NCBI GenBank assembly: GCA_029204225.1
Contig: CM055100.1
Location: 65,622,812 to 65,686,811, forward strand
Origin: Diphasiastrum complanatum
Taxonomy: Eukaryota; Streptophyta; Lycopodiopsida; Lycopodiales; Lycopodiaceae
Direction of reading: 5' to 3'
Length of the DNA: 64,000 nucleotides
Shown here: one piece after another, positions 23,646 to 37,742 of the stretch
How the letters are laid out: each line of letters begins with the position of its first letter
Numbering within the stretch: the stretch's first letter is position 1
Translations under genes and position numbers: made by a program
The notes under the pieces: model-generated
Seen by the model: the letters and a program-made list of their open reading frames with translations, nothing else
Told to the model about the DNA's origin: nothing
Databases searched by the model: none

Positions 23646-24622
23646 TGAGTCTTCACAAAAATGCGCACAAAAGTGTGCATTTCAAGCACTTATTCAAAAA
23701 ATCATATCTCATAAACTATGATGAATCACATCAAATCCTTTCATACGTATATTCTTCATATATACATTTATTGATTAAATTTTGACCTTCATTTTGAGTA
23801 ACTTATATGTAGGATATGATGTGTCAAACATGTGGGAGTACTAATAAAACTTCAATATTTTCATATATGGGACTACCTTATTGTGAATTTCACATTCAAT
23901 TTTTTGTCTATTTGTTTTTAAAAATCCTATATGATTATAGAAACATGCCTATTAAAAAAATTTGAATCTTGAAGTGTATAAATATGGATACGTACATCAA
24001 AGTTTACTCATTTAAGTGTTGATAAAAATCACTAAAACTGGAAGTATCATATTTGAGTGTATAACACCATGATTTTAACAATATTTTTTTTGGGTTGTCT
24101 ACTTTAAAAAGTATTATATCACCGTAGAAACATGTCTCTCAATTTCTTTTTCAATTTGGAGTTATGTAGAGATAGACATGTGAACCTAAAGTTACCCATG
24201 TCAAGTGCTAAAAAGTGTTGAAAATTATTTATAGGTGTTAAAAAATTATAGCTCTTTTTACAACCCTTCTTTGGCTATCTACTTTCAAAAATCCTTTATG
24301 ACCATAGAAACATGTCTATAAAAGAAAAAAAAATTGGAGTCCTATAGATAAATTTATACGTGCACCTAAAGTTACCCATGTGAAGTGCTAAAAAGTGATG
24401 AAAATTGAAATTTTTTGGGGATGAATTGCAATCAATTGAGAGAAAAAATTTAAGTCTTTCGTTATCACAATTAAGAGTCAAATCTAGTTCCACATACAAT
24501 TGAAAGATTGAAATTTCAATCATTTACTGGCATGATATATCTCGTCAAGTGACGAAAGGTTTTATCCGCACTTTTGTGCGTGCGCACACAAAAGTGTACT
24601 AAAACAATTATAGTGTTAAGCT
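23635..24622. mobile_element. Non-autonomous DNA element with inverted ends
   Basis: The outer ends AGCTTAACACT (23635-23645) and AGTGTTAAGCT (24612-24622) are perfect inverted repeats. A second inverted pair lies just inside (TGCGCACAAAAGTGTGCA at about 23664 and GCGCACACAAAAGTGTAC at about 24582). Left of it is a copia gag fragment and right of it a copia RT fragment in the other orientation. It holds no protein gene. Confidence 0.5.
23905..24410. repeat. Three diverged ~180-bp tandem repeats
   Basis: Units start near 23909, 24094 and 24272. Shared pieces are CTACTTT[A/C]AAAA, ATAGAAACATG[C/T]CT, ACCTAAAGTTACCCATGT and AAGTGCTAAAAAGTG. Units 2 and 3 are clearly alike, while unit 1 is weak. 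Confidence 0.65.
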
Positions 24623-24686
24623 ACTTCAATATCCAAAATTGAATATTAGGGGCCAAGATCAAGCATTATTGGCTTCCAATCTAATT

Positions 24687-24923
24687 CTAGCTTGGAATGC
24701 CAAAACTTCTTGCATCATCTTCATGGAAGAAGAGATTATTTACATATAATGCAATAATGAATACTGATCCATCATGAGACATAAGAATATGAATTGGATC
24801 GTGCACTCTCAAAATGGATTTAAGAGAATAAAGGAAGATATTGAGTTGAACATGCCAAGCTCTTGGTACTACCTTCATGATCTTGATGATCTCTCCATGA
24901 TTAGGCCAATCCTTTGCCTTCAA
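24687..24923 (-). pseudogene. Copia reverse transcriptase fragment
   Basis: Translation gives KVVPRAWHVQLNIFLYSLKS, then DPIHILMSHDGSVFIIALYVNNLFF. This is the copia RT palm segment in which the catalytic YVDD has become YVNN, so it would be inactive even if expressed. It is truncated at both sides. Confidence 0.8.
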
Positions 24924-25700
24924 GAAACGTTGTAGATATAAAGTAATATCAAATGGATTGATGAATGTATGAGAGATGTCACTCTCCTTGACAAAATTTT
25001 ACAGCAATTTCAATCCCAATCAATCCTAAAAGTGATGGAGGATGCACAAATCAAAGATCTAGATCCAGATTATAAGCTAGAATCAAGACTAGCTATCAAA
25101 ACTAGCCACATAAAAGTAAAGTGCAACAAGCATCCTAGACCTATAATCAACTTCAGTACCTTACAAAACATGTAATTAATGCATAAGATCACTCACATAT
25201 AATAGTTTTAACTCGCCACTCAAAGACAATATTGATAGAAGTGGAAAATTTTGATTTTTCGTTATCAATTTCACAAGATTTACAAAGATATATATACATA
25301 TTCTTCTCAGATCTAGGGTTTCAGTTTACCCTTCACACAAACACTCTCTCTCACTCATACATACAAACACAAACACCCTAAACCCATTGTCAGGCTCTCC
25401 CTGAACTTCCTCCTGACACCCGTCCAAACATGCCCTGATCGCCACAAATTTCCAGCCTTTCTGATTCCTTGCAAGCACATAGCATCAAACACCAACACAG
25501 TGGAGCTAGATGTGTCATCTCCTCCCAGCCTTTGTTGCATAGATTATGATTAGAAATACCTCTCTCTAGGATCACTTATACACAATCCTCAAGCATCCCT
25601 TAACCCAAACCCTTCCTAAATCTCGACACATGGCCAATTCCATGCACAATCGACACTTGCCACTTGGTAGTACCCTGACACATAGGCAAGTGAGTAGGCT
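24924..25700. other. Non-coding stretch, possible gypsy 3' region
   Basis: No gene was recognised. Between 25290 and 25600 the sequence is CT/CA-rich (CTCTCTCTCACTCATACATAC) and could belong to the 3' untranslated part or LTR of the minus-strand gypsy copy to its right. No LTR partner was seen. Confidence 0.3.
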
Positions 25701-25701
25701 G

Positions 25702-25853
25702 ACATGTGTCACTCATCCACTGGACCAAGTGTCCCAGTGAGCATGTGACATGTGTCATGTTTGATCGGTCAACCCTAACATGTGTCACTCATTCACTGGA
25801 CCAAGTGTCCCAGTAGCATATGACATGTGTCATGTTGACTAGTCAACTCCTAC
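25702..25853. repeat. Two 76-bp tandem repeats in gypsy 3' region
   Basis: ACATGTGTCACTCATCCACT begins at 25702 and recurs at 25778 with few changes, each followed by GGACCAAGTGTCCCAGT and GACATGTGTCATGTT. The first gypsy copy has only one related segment near 12340. Confidence 0.85.
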
Positions 25854-26085
25854 TTTCTAGGAGGTCAGTCCAGCCACTCCGAATTAATGACCCAGTACCC
25901 TATACCCAAGCAACATGTGACTCTGAGACTCCGAAACATCATTTACAACTTTATTTACATTTCTGTTACAAAGGTCACCACAGGCCAGTGACTTAGCCAT
26001 TTTTGTATTTACAAGAAGTACATCTATAAGTAAAAACAGTAAACAACCGGGACATGGAGTAAAAGTCGTAACATCCCTTCCCCCC

Positions 26086-26513
26086 TCAAGTAACATTGTC
26101 CGCAATGGCAAAGCTCGGGTACTGTGCACGTAGACTGTGCGCAGTCTCCCAGGTAGCATCAAAAAGAGGCCTGCCATGCCAAGCGACCAGGTACTCACGG
26201 ATCAGACGGTTGCGTAAACGCTTCTCCCGCCTATCCAATACCCTCGTTGGCCCATGGGTTACTTCTCCCTGCTCCTGGAATGCAAACAAACCATCAGACA
26301 ACAAATTATCACCATTATGTAAAACCCGTTTCAATCTAGAAACATGAAATATAGGATGCACTTTACAAGTTTTAGGAAAATTTAACCCAAAAGAAACATC
26401 ATTGATTCTTTTAACAATTTTTCAGGGTCCACAATAACGCGGGGACAACTTGTAACATTTGCCCGTCTTAAGGGTCTTAGAGTTCTTAGGTACTTGGAGA
26501 AACACCATGTCTC
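26086..26513 (-). pseudogene. Gypsy integrase GPY/F module and chromodomain
   Basis: From 26513 downward mixed frames give YLRTLR-like and SPRYCGP, followed by a stop where copy 1 has Trp (CGPW). The 26361-26086 frame has HPIFHVSRLKRVLHNGDNLL and then a chromodomain-like segment, VLDRREKRLRNRL, YLVAWHGRPLFDATWE, with the aromatic W-x-G and ATWE features of that fold. Chromodomain presence places both copies in the chromovirus branch. Confidence 0.82.
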
Positions 26514-27419
26514 CTACCACAAACTCTCTAGGTGTCGATGTTGATCAGCGTAAGACTTAGCTCGATCTATCGCTTGCCTAATATTAACTTTCACTAACTC
26601 AAGAATTTCATTCATTTGAGTTAGAAAATTAGCCGCGCTAGGCACTCTCTGAGGAATTCCTATCGTAACAGGGCTAGTTGGCCTAAAACCATAATTGACT
26701 TCAGAAGGACTCATCTTAGTACTCACACTTTTCTTGTCATTGTAAGCAAACTCCAATAGTGGCAAGTACTTCTCCCACTGAGTTTGCTTATTCCCAACAA
26801 ATGCCCTAAGCATATCCTCCAAGGTTTGGTTGACTCTCTCAGTTTGGCCATCTGTTTCAGGATGCTTCGTACTGCTCATTCTCAATTTGACTTCAAGTTT
26901 GGCCATAATCACAGTGCAAAAGTTTCCAGTGAATCGAGTATCCCTGTCAGACACTATGGATGACGGTAATCCATGAAGTCTGAACACATGCTCGATAAAC
27001 AAATTAGCTACTCCAATCGCATCAATCCTTTTACGTGTTGGAATAAAATGAGCCATCTTAGTGAGTCTGTCAACTACAACCAAGATAGAATCATGATGTG
27101 ACTGTGTACGAGGTAAGTTAGTGATAAAATCCAAGGAGATACTCTCCCATCTTCCACCTGGCACAAGTAGTGGGTGTAAAACTCCAAAAGTTTTAATCCT
27201 TTCAACTTTATTGATCTGGCACTTCAAACAATGTGTCACATAATGGTAAACATCTGTTTTCAATTTAGGCCACCAGAAGTTACGTAAGATCAACTCATAG
27301 GTCTTATCCACACCAAGATGACCTGCACTAGGGCTATCATAACATAAATGGACAATCTTCCCATGCAGCTCCTCACAAGCTGGAACGAGAAGTTTGTCAT
27401 TTCTCTTAATCATAAACAC
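26514..27419 (-). CDS. Ty3/gypsy integrase, intact zinc domain and DDE core
   Basis: A 301-aa open frame. Residues about 20-75 form the HHCC zinc domain (CYDSPSAGHLGVDKTYELIL ... HCLKCQINKVER). The catalytic core follows: first Asp in SISLDFITNLPR, second in SIVSDRDTRFTGNF, and Glu in DGQTERVNQTLEDMLR, so the D,D-35-E set is present. Then EFAYNDKKSVSTKMSPSEVNYG. The frame ends at a shift near 26514 before the GPY/F module. It lacks a start in the usual sense because it is a slice of a pol polyprotein. This is the best-preserved gypsy integrase in the window. Confidence 0.88.
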   Translation of the reverse strand: MFMIKRNDKLLVPACEELHGKIVHLCYDSPSAGHLGVDKTYELILRNFWWPKLKTDVYHYVTHCLKCQINKVERIKTFGVLHPLLVPGGRWESISLDFITNLPRTQSHHDSILVVVDRLTKMAHFIPTRKRIDAIGVANLFIEHVFRLHGLPSSIVSDRDTRFTGNFCTVIMAKLEVKLRMSSTKHPETDGQTERVNQTLEDMLRAFVGNKQTQWEKYLPLLEFAYNDKKSVSTKMSPSEVNYGFRPTSPVTIGIPQRVPSAANFLTQMNEILELVKVNIRQAIDRAKSYADQHRHLESLW

Positions 27420-27484
27420 TGTCTCAATTAATTTTGGACTTTATTAATACTTTTGGACTATTTTTTGGATTTGGCAGCTCCATG

Positions 27485-27583
27485 TTCCATCCGCCGCGGC
27501 GGATGGAACCTCCGGAATTTTTTTTTTTTAAAATTCGTTTTTTTTTTTTAATGTGTGAGGCTCCACCCATCACGACGGGTGGA
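27485..27583. repeat. Two further CCGCGG-type palindromes with different arms
   Basis: 27485-27508 is a perfect 24-bp palindrome (TTCCATCCGCCG plus its reverse complement). 27562-27583 is an imperfect one (TCCACCC...GGGTGGA). They are separated by poly-T/A. The layout equals the 18.1-kb array, but the arm sequences differ. Confidence 0.9.
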
Positions 27584-27805
27584 CACCTCCCACACACCTT
27601 TAACATAGATATTATAATATATACAATGGTTCAATTGTACACCCCATGCATATGCATGAGGTGAGGGGATGTATGGGGTGTGCACCTATACATCCTATTT
27701 TGACATACTTTTTTTATTGTAAGTCTTTTTTTGTATGGGGAGGGTGCATCTTCTCATATATATCTCCCATATATATGTACAAAAGATTCCTCTCTCCCCC
27801 ATTAA

Positions 27806-27933
<128 letters not shown>

Positions 27934-27934
27934 C

Positions 27935-31420
<3,486 letters not shown>

Positions 31421-32771
31421 GTGCGACTGCTGCGGATGCGAGAAAGATCGATCGAAAGAAAGCTGCATGTAGCGAAGGATGGAGAATCAGACAGAAATCA
31501 GAACCATAGAGAAGCTGGAAGGAGCGTCGGGGTATTCACTCTGGAGATGAAAAATGAAATGATCCTCATGGAGAAAATGTTGTGGGAGATTGTGGAGGGA
31601 TCGGAGAAGAAGCCGCAAGCAGAAGCGGAAGGAGTTCTGATTGATGAAGGAGAGAGGAAGTTGTTTGACATGCGTGAGTGGAAAGCTATGATCATGTTGG
31701 GAGAGACACCAATAGCGCAGGTGCAGGATGCGACTACAACATATATGAAGGAAAAACCGTCACCAACATCCTGTTGCTTCGACGAAAATTAGCAAATGCA
31801 AGGATGGTAGAAGGCAATTCTTTGAGTGTGCATTTGGAAAAAATGAAGAGCATAGCCAGGCAACTAGAATCGGCGTGAGCACCAGTGAAAAAAATGCATT
31901 TGGTTTTACCATATTAGGGAGCTTGCATCCTATTAGTCGCTGATCATGATACTGGAGGGGTGGAAAGTGGAGGACCTGGAGATCAGCTATGTGACTCAAA
32001 GATTGCTCCAGGAGGAAGAAAGAAGGAAGAGCATGCCAGAGACCGATGAACATGCTCTGATAGGCAGACTTGCGCAGACAAACCTAGGACAAAAGCAGGA
32101 ATCGGGAAAAAGGAACTGGAGGCACGAGTCAAGAATAGGAGGAGAAGCCTGGAAACTCAGAATGGCGTGGTGGAAACAAGAAATCCAACTATCTTGACAA
32201 GGCATAGAGGAGAAAGAACATGGTCTGCTATTATTGCAACATCATAGGCCACATAGCCAAGGAATGCAGGAAGAAAATGGAGGACATACGGAAGCGACGT
32301 GGAGAAGCCCAGACGAATGTGGCTGAGGCAGAAGAAAAGGAGAAGAACATCGCGCTTATGATAAGGGTATGTGATGAAGAAGACGCACACCAGTTGAGAG
32401 GACCCAGGATCAAGATTGTACCCAAGAAGGATGCGAGAATGCAGAGAAATCTGATCATGAATGAAATTGAGGAGAAGAATCAGATGCAGGAGACAAGAAC
32501 TGATACCTAGATTTAGGGGCCACATGCCATATGACGTATGACATGAAGTTTTTCTCAAGGTATTAGAGAGTCCTATGGGCGGAAGCTGTAAGTACAACAA
32601 CTTACATACTGAATTGCATTTCAAACAAGCTGATGCGAGACTCGACACCTAAAACTATATGGAGTGGATAGAAACCATCAGTTGAACACATGCGCATATT
32701 TGGATGTAAGGCATACATTCACGTCCCTGAAGATACACGAAAGAAGATGGATCAGAGAGGTATTCCAGGTG
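31421..32771 (+). pseudogene. gag-pol: Ty1/copia gag-protease-integrase relic
   Basis: Gag pieces are MLWEIVEGSEKKPQAEA, MREWKAMIMLG and, in another frame, NILLLRRKLANARMVEGNSL and HLEKMKSIARQLES. The zinc knuckle is CYYCNIIGHIAKEC at about 32223-32264. The protease start reads YLDLGATCHMTYDMKFF, with DLGA in place of the catalytic DSGA. The sequence then jumps to an integrase C-terminal segment (KPSVEHMRIFGCKAYIHVPE) ending at about 32771. The central integrase, RT and RNase H are deleted. The family differs from the copia copies at 7.6 kb and 36 kb. Confidence 0.85.
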
Positions 32772-34874
32772 TCTTAACGTTGACTTTTTTCCAAACTCCA
32801 TTGACCGCCCTCAACACATAGTATTGCCTTTGCAAGGCAAGGCAAAAACTTTCCATCAATGTGCTCAATGGAAAAGACCCTAAAAGACTCAAAAGCCACA
32901 TTTAACTATAGTGGCATACAAAGATTTTAACTGTTCTTTCAAAAAACTTTGAATTATGCACTTTTCTAGCTTCTCAAACATGTTCTTAAAAACATACAAA
33001 AAGCAAAACGGTAAGTTGGCCAACATATACCATACTATCGCTTCGTATGCTATAAATGACATAGATTACTTGGGTGGTATGGCTTGGCTAAGAGTATATA
33101 CATCTTTTTTTTTCTAAGACAATTCAAAATTCTAATACGATTATTCGTGTAATGAGTACTAACAAGCAAAAACTTGAAAATAGACCATTTTACAGAGCCT
33201 TCTCCAAAATCATAAAATTTATTCAAATTACATATAGACAAAAAGAATAACCTTTCTCTAAAACAAAAGGGGACTAAAGGGATGGAAGAGGAACCTTCTT
33301 AAGTGGTAATAGAAAGAGAGCCAATAGTTATATTTTGAGTATTCAATCAAGTGTTTAAAACCAAGCCCTTCTGAAGGCTATTGGTCTGAGGTCTAAATTA
33401 GTGTTGACCACACCCGAACTTGTTTAACAAGACTCTTGTAAAGCAACGAGGTACTTACACGTGTCTGCCTATTACACTCGAAAGATCATTGACAATAACA
33501 TGCAATCAAGTGCTCGTGACAAAGTATTACTAGTTGCCTCCATGTCACACTGAGAATCTTTCTAAGCAAAAAGCCCTTTATCCTAAATTGACCCAAAGGA
33601 AAAAAAAAAAAAAAAAAGGCTTCATGTGAATATGGTTTAAACTCCAACATGGTAAGACAAAGTTAATTGAACTATAAGAGAATCGATCACATGAGATTTT
33701 TTTTGGAAATATTATATACAATGTGTAAATGACTCTTGGTGGTAAATTATAAGAACCACTGCCAATTGCAAAAAAATTTAAGAGATGCAAAAATTATCAT
33801 ATAACTTACTAAATGAATTTGATAGCATCGAGAACAAGAATCTAAACATTAATAAATATTAAAATGTTGATCTGATGAAGCACAACCTAGAAAAACTTAA
33901 CTACAACCAAATTCAAGGATTTTTTTTTTTGGCCACTAACAAATAACCATAATTGAAAGGTGAAAATAAAATAAGTACAGCATAAAATAACCTAAAGTAA
34001 AAAATATACAGAATAGACTTGATTATGTAAATGCTTAGAAGAGGTCCAAACACAACTTCTTGATAGACAACAAACCGTGGTCTCAAACAAAATTCAAAAG
34101 CTTTTTGAAACAAGGACTAGGTAGAGGAAAGAAGAATATATGGGTGAATATAAACAAGTGATTAACCTTAATAAGAAATAGATCAAGAGCTCAAACACAC
34201 TCTCAAAAATAGCCATGTATACAAGATTCAAAAACAAATTATAGGAAAAGGATAAAAAAATAATCTCAAAACACCATGAACCTTACCAACATGGCATCGA
34301 ATAAAAAATGTTACTTTTGATTAATGAGATATCAAATTAGATATAGGAGCATTGACACCCTCTCAGGACATGCCAATAAAAACGTACATCTGGCCACTAC
34401 TTGGACGTTCATTAGGAATTTGCATGTCCGCTGACAAGAAATATTTGTGAAATCAGAATATATTCAATTTCAAAATTTTAATTTGAGAAGTCAGTAATGT
34501 TATAATAAGGTAAAGCTTGAAAAAAAATATACATGCGATTAAAAAAGTCAACATCTATATCAAAATAATAATATGGAATTCATAAAACACACTCAACATC
34601 TATATCAAAAAAATAATATGGAATTCATAAAACACACTCGTAGCCAACCAACATTCTTATGTCTCATGAGTACCCAAACAAAATTCAAAAGAATCTGGAT
34701 TCTCTTGGGTAGACCCAGTGTTGACTAACAAGGAAATGACAATCAGCAAGATGGAACAAAAAATTCAAAAATAATAATATAAAAACAGGGACCATCATAC
34801 GTAGACAAGTTACCACAGACACAAAATACGAAATACTAGAAACATTCTGAAATCAATTTTATATTATCATAACC
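32772..34874. other. AT-rich intergenic stretch
   Basis: No gene was recognised. It includes a poly-A run at 33600-33617 and the short tandem duplication at 34549-34638. Confidence 0.4.
34549..34638. repeat. 45-bp tandem duplication
   Basis: CAACATCTATATCAAAATAA ... AAAACACACT occurs twice in succession with a single-base difference, so it is a recent duplication. Confidence 0.95.
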
Positions 34875-35049
34875 TTCACAGCAATGTTGCACGTTCCATT
34901 CCAGAACGTAATCCGGGAAATCCCATTAGGGCTTTCCTGACCATGCACTACCAAAACAAATTTTGATTTTTTTTTCAAAAATACAGGTTTGGTGTGAAAA
35001 ATTGCTTAGAAAGTATGTAAATTTTTTTCTGCTACTATTAAAATTGTTT
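34875..35049 (+). mobile_element. Left half of a split MITE
   Basis: TTCACA (34875-34880) is followed by the terminus GCAATGTTGCA (34881-34891) and ACGTTCCATTCCAGAACGT. About 160 bp further on, the sequence switches at about 35045-35050 to the broken end of a copia element. The matching half lies at 51449-51585 in the orientation expected after an inversion. Confidence 0.7.
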
Positions 35050-36039
35050 TTAGGCCCTCTCGATTTGCTCTATGTAGTCTTCTCTAACCAACCTTTTGCC
35101 ATCTTGATCATGAGTGATCAATTCACAATCATAGAATCCTTTGAGTTGATGAAGAGATGTGAGATCCATGCCTTGGAACTTCCCAAGAACCAATCTTCCA
35201 TTGCTCTTTCCTTCACAAGACTCCCTCTTAATAATTGCATCATAAGAAGTAGAAACCTCAATAACATTAGAAGCCATGAAAAAAATGATTAGTACCTTCA
35301 ACATAAGGATGATTGAAGTACTCTCTTTTTTCAAACAAGAACTTCTACTCAATGTTCTAGGTAATGAATCATATGATAACGATTCTTCCTCACTATCATT
35401 CACAATGACATTATTCAAAGTAGATCCTGCTTTGAACTCTTCACATACTTCTCTTCTTCTTGACTCGTGACTATCTCCCTCACCAGGTCTCTTGATAGAA
35501 CCATTTGATCTACTCTCTTTATGAAGACATGTGACTCCACTTGCTGGAAAAATGACTTTCTTGGACTCATCACAAAAGAATGTAGAAGAACCACCTCCTT
35601 CATGAATGCACCTAGCAACATCTTTTTCCATATGATCAAAGAAATCATTGGCAACAATCTTTTTCTCCATTGATGAAGATAGTCTTTCCTTACCTTTTGT
35701 ATGCTTACACTTGCCATCAAGAACCTTTGAAACACCATCATTATACTCAAGACTAGCCAAGTTAGCACAAAGATGAACATCTCCAAGAAGCACATTAGAT
35801 CTAGCATAAGGAAGTTTTTTAGACTTTGCATAAGATCCACCAATCTTATTGATGCTAAAAGGTAACTTTGGAAAGTTGAGACCAATCTCCTTTTCCATTC
35901 CATCCTTTTTGTTAGCCATAACAAAAGCATCAAGCTTGAAAAGTCTACCTTGTCTATTGCCCTTAGCAACCAAGATTTCTTCCTTTGTAATGAAACAAGC
36001 ATCACCACTAAACTTTACCATGTATCCTTTCTTTATCAA
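35050..36039 (-). CDS. Protease end plus long non-canonical ORF of the copia element
   Basis: The first 50 residues continue the copia protease / pre-integrase linker (IKKGYMVKFSGDACF, GRLFKLDAFVMANK). Then, where integrase should start, comes a charged sequence with no integrase or RT motif (NFPKLPFSINKIGGSY, GKCKHTKGKERLSSS, RRREVCEEFKAGS). Near the C-terminus is a hydrophobic stretch (SIILMLKVLIIFFMASNVIEV) that could cross a membrane. It ends REDYIEQIERA followed by TAA right at the breakpoint. I recognise no family for the extra part. Because pol is missing, the element must have depended on others for movement. Confidence 0.6.
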   Translation of the reverse strand: MIKKGYMVKFSGDACFITKEEILVAKGNRQGRLFKLDAFVMANKKDGMEKEIGLNFPKLPFSINKIGGSYAKSKKLPYARSNVLLGDVHLCANLASLEYNDGVSKVLDGKCKHTKGKERLSSSMEKKIVANDFFDHMEKDVARCIHEGGGSSTFFCDESKKVIFPASGVTCLHKESRSNGSIKRPGEGDSHESRRREVCEEFKAGSTLNNVIVNDSEEESLSYDSLPRTLSRSSCLKKESTSIILMLKVLIIFFMASNVIEVSTSYDAIIKRESCEGKSNGRLVLGKFQGMDLTSLHQLKGFYDCELITHDQDGKRLVREDYIEQIERA

Positions 36040-36413
36040 TTCTTTGAAAGTAAAGGAATGTAAAGAACACCATCAAGTCTTGCTTTCCTATTAGTAGAGA
36101 GACAAATAGGAATTGAACCAATACCTTCAATCACGCACTCACCACCATTGGCCATGTGAATTGCTTTCTTGGCTCCATCATAAGTGACCAAAGAAGTAAA
36201 GAACTCCTTGTGACTATGCATGTGTGAGCTAGCTCCACTATCAATCCACCATGAATCTTTGTCACCTTCACTTGATATTGGACTTGAAGAACACATCAAA
36301 AGAGAATCACCACCACCTAGACCCTCATCATTAGTAGTAAAGTTGATTTGCTTGCTACCTTCATCTCTTTGCTTCTTCAAACATTCATTTGCAAAATGCC
36401 CTTTGATTCCACA
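36036..36413 (-). pseudogene. Copia zinc knuckle and protease segment
   Basis: After an in-frame TAG at 36416-36414 (inside the knuckle, where CFxC normally has a residue), the frame continues CGIKGHFANEC, then WWIDSGASSHMHSHKEFF, i.e. the DSGA catalytic motif of copia protease. A frameshift near 36040 (after VLYIPLLSKN) separates it from the next ORF. Confidence 0.85.
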
Positions 36414-37184
36414 CTAAAAGCATTTCAACTTAGACTTATCTTTCTTTTTGCCAAAAGAAGAAGTCTCACCTTGATCTTGCCCTTTAGACCACTTGCCTTT
36501 GCCTTTGCCTTTGCCCTTGAACTTGCCTTTGATGAACATAACATCCTCTTCATAATGAGATGTCGATGTAGATCCACCTCCTCTTGATTGAAGCCTATAC
36601 TCCTCATTCACCAAGATCTCTTGCAAATCCACAATACTTGGCAAAGTCTTTTGAATAGCGAAACTTTGAACAAGATTAGCATGATCATTCAACAAGCCAT
36701 TAAGTATAACTTGAACAAGTTCTACCTCCTTAATGCTTTCATCAATACATGCTAACTCATCATTGAATGCTTTAACCCTCAAAACAAAAGCATGAGTACT
36801 CTCTTCCTTCTTTTGCAAACTTTGAAAGATTTGCCTCCTAAGAGTAAGCACTCTTGATGTAGACTTGGATTCATAAAGCTTATTCAAAGCTTTCCAAGCC
36901 TCCAAAGATGATGTGCACTTACCAACTTCTTTGAGAAGTTCATTGATAACATTCATCTTGATCATGTGTAGAGCTTTCTTTGCTCTCTTGTCATACCTCA
37001 CTTGATCTTGTTGAGTTGCTGGTCTCTCCTCCAAACCTACAACAATCTCCATCAACTCATTCATCTTCAATAAGGACTCCATCCTCACCTTCCAAGTAGA
37101 ATAGTTGATTGAGGTAAGCCTATCATTGCTCTCCAACATAAATCCACCACTTGTAGCCATGTTGAAGAACCTATTCCAATGCAC
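36414..37184 (-). CDS. gag: Copia gag (UBN2 family), near full length
   Basis: A 256-aa frame. The likely start is MATSGGFMLESNDRLTS (about residue 8), preceded by a less likely ATG at 37184. It shows the N-terminal YSTWKVRMESLL motif, KALHMIKMNVINELLKEV, SLEAWKALNKLYESKSTSR, LQKKEESTHAFVLRVKAFND and LPSIVDLQEILVNEEYRLQS. The C-terminus is basic (GKFKGKGKGKGKWSKGQDQG). It ends at a TAG within the zinc knuckle. This gag would form the particle shell. Confidence 0.88.
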   Translation of the reverse strand: MHWNRFFNMATSGGFMLESNDRLTSINYSTWKVRMESLLKMNELMEIVVGLEERPATQQDQVRYDKRAKKALHMIKMNVINELLKEVGKCTSSLEAWKALNKLYESKSTSRVLTLRRQIFQSLQKKEESTHAFVLRVKAFNDELACIDESIKEVELVQVILNGLLNDHANLVQSFAIQKTLPSIVDLQEILVNEEYRLQSRGGGSTSTSHYEEDVMFIKGKFKGKGKGKGKWSKGQDQGETSSFGKKKDKSKLKCF

Positions 37185-37730
37185 AAAGCACTCTCTTGAA
37201 TGTCAAAAAATGAACTCAAGAAGAAATCACAAAGATATGGAACCTCTCAAATCTCTTCTAGCACTTCTAACTAGAAAATCAACACATAGAATAGTGAAAT
37301 CTTGATCAACCTATGATCTATCCTCAATCTAATGATTCTTGCCACTTCTTAAGATTGAAACACACTCAAATGAAGTTCAGTAACCTCACAAACTAGAGAT
37401 TCAATCAAAATTAGGGTTTTGACAAAATCACAAAAAATTGAATATCTCAAATTCTACATGCAATTTCTGGAAACTTGGTATATCTTCTTGTAGACTCCAA
37501 TGAGACCTTCCTAATGCACCAAAAATTATCTAATTATAATAAACCAAGTGTGAAATCGGAATTGATCAAGTATATAACCCTATATTGAGCTTTGACCTAC
37601 AAAAGATCAATTCTACACATGCAAAAATGCTGATTTTTGAGTAGAGATCAATCTAGCATGCTCTAGCATTGGTAACTCCTCCAAATCCTTGCTAAAGATG
37701 GCTGATCCTTTCATAACCTGAAACACAAGA

Positions 37731-37742
37731 GCTCTGATACCA
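37731..37742 (-). promoter_or_regulatory. Primer-binding site, initiator Met-tRNA type
   Basis: On the minus strand TGGTATCAGAGC directly follows the LTR end ...CCTTCACA. It is the standard plant copia primer site. Confidence 0.92.

Larger units (their letters stand above)
25817..27420 (-). mobile_element. Second Ty3/gypsy copy, 3' part only
   Basis: Contains integrase and chromodomain on the minus strand with the same 3' sequence as the copy at 12.3-17.4 kb. It stops abruptly at 27420 in the integrase zinc region, where unrelated sequence with a GC palindrome begins. RNase H, RT, protease and gag are absent. Confidence 0.88.

Noticed and set aside
34946-34960. CACTACCAAAACAAA as the left end of the CACTA element ending at 39459
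   Set aside because: No TCGGATTCCGAC repeats follow, the flanking 3 bp do not match, and the sequence belongs to the split MITE.
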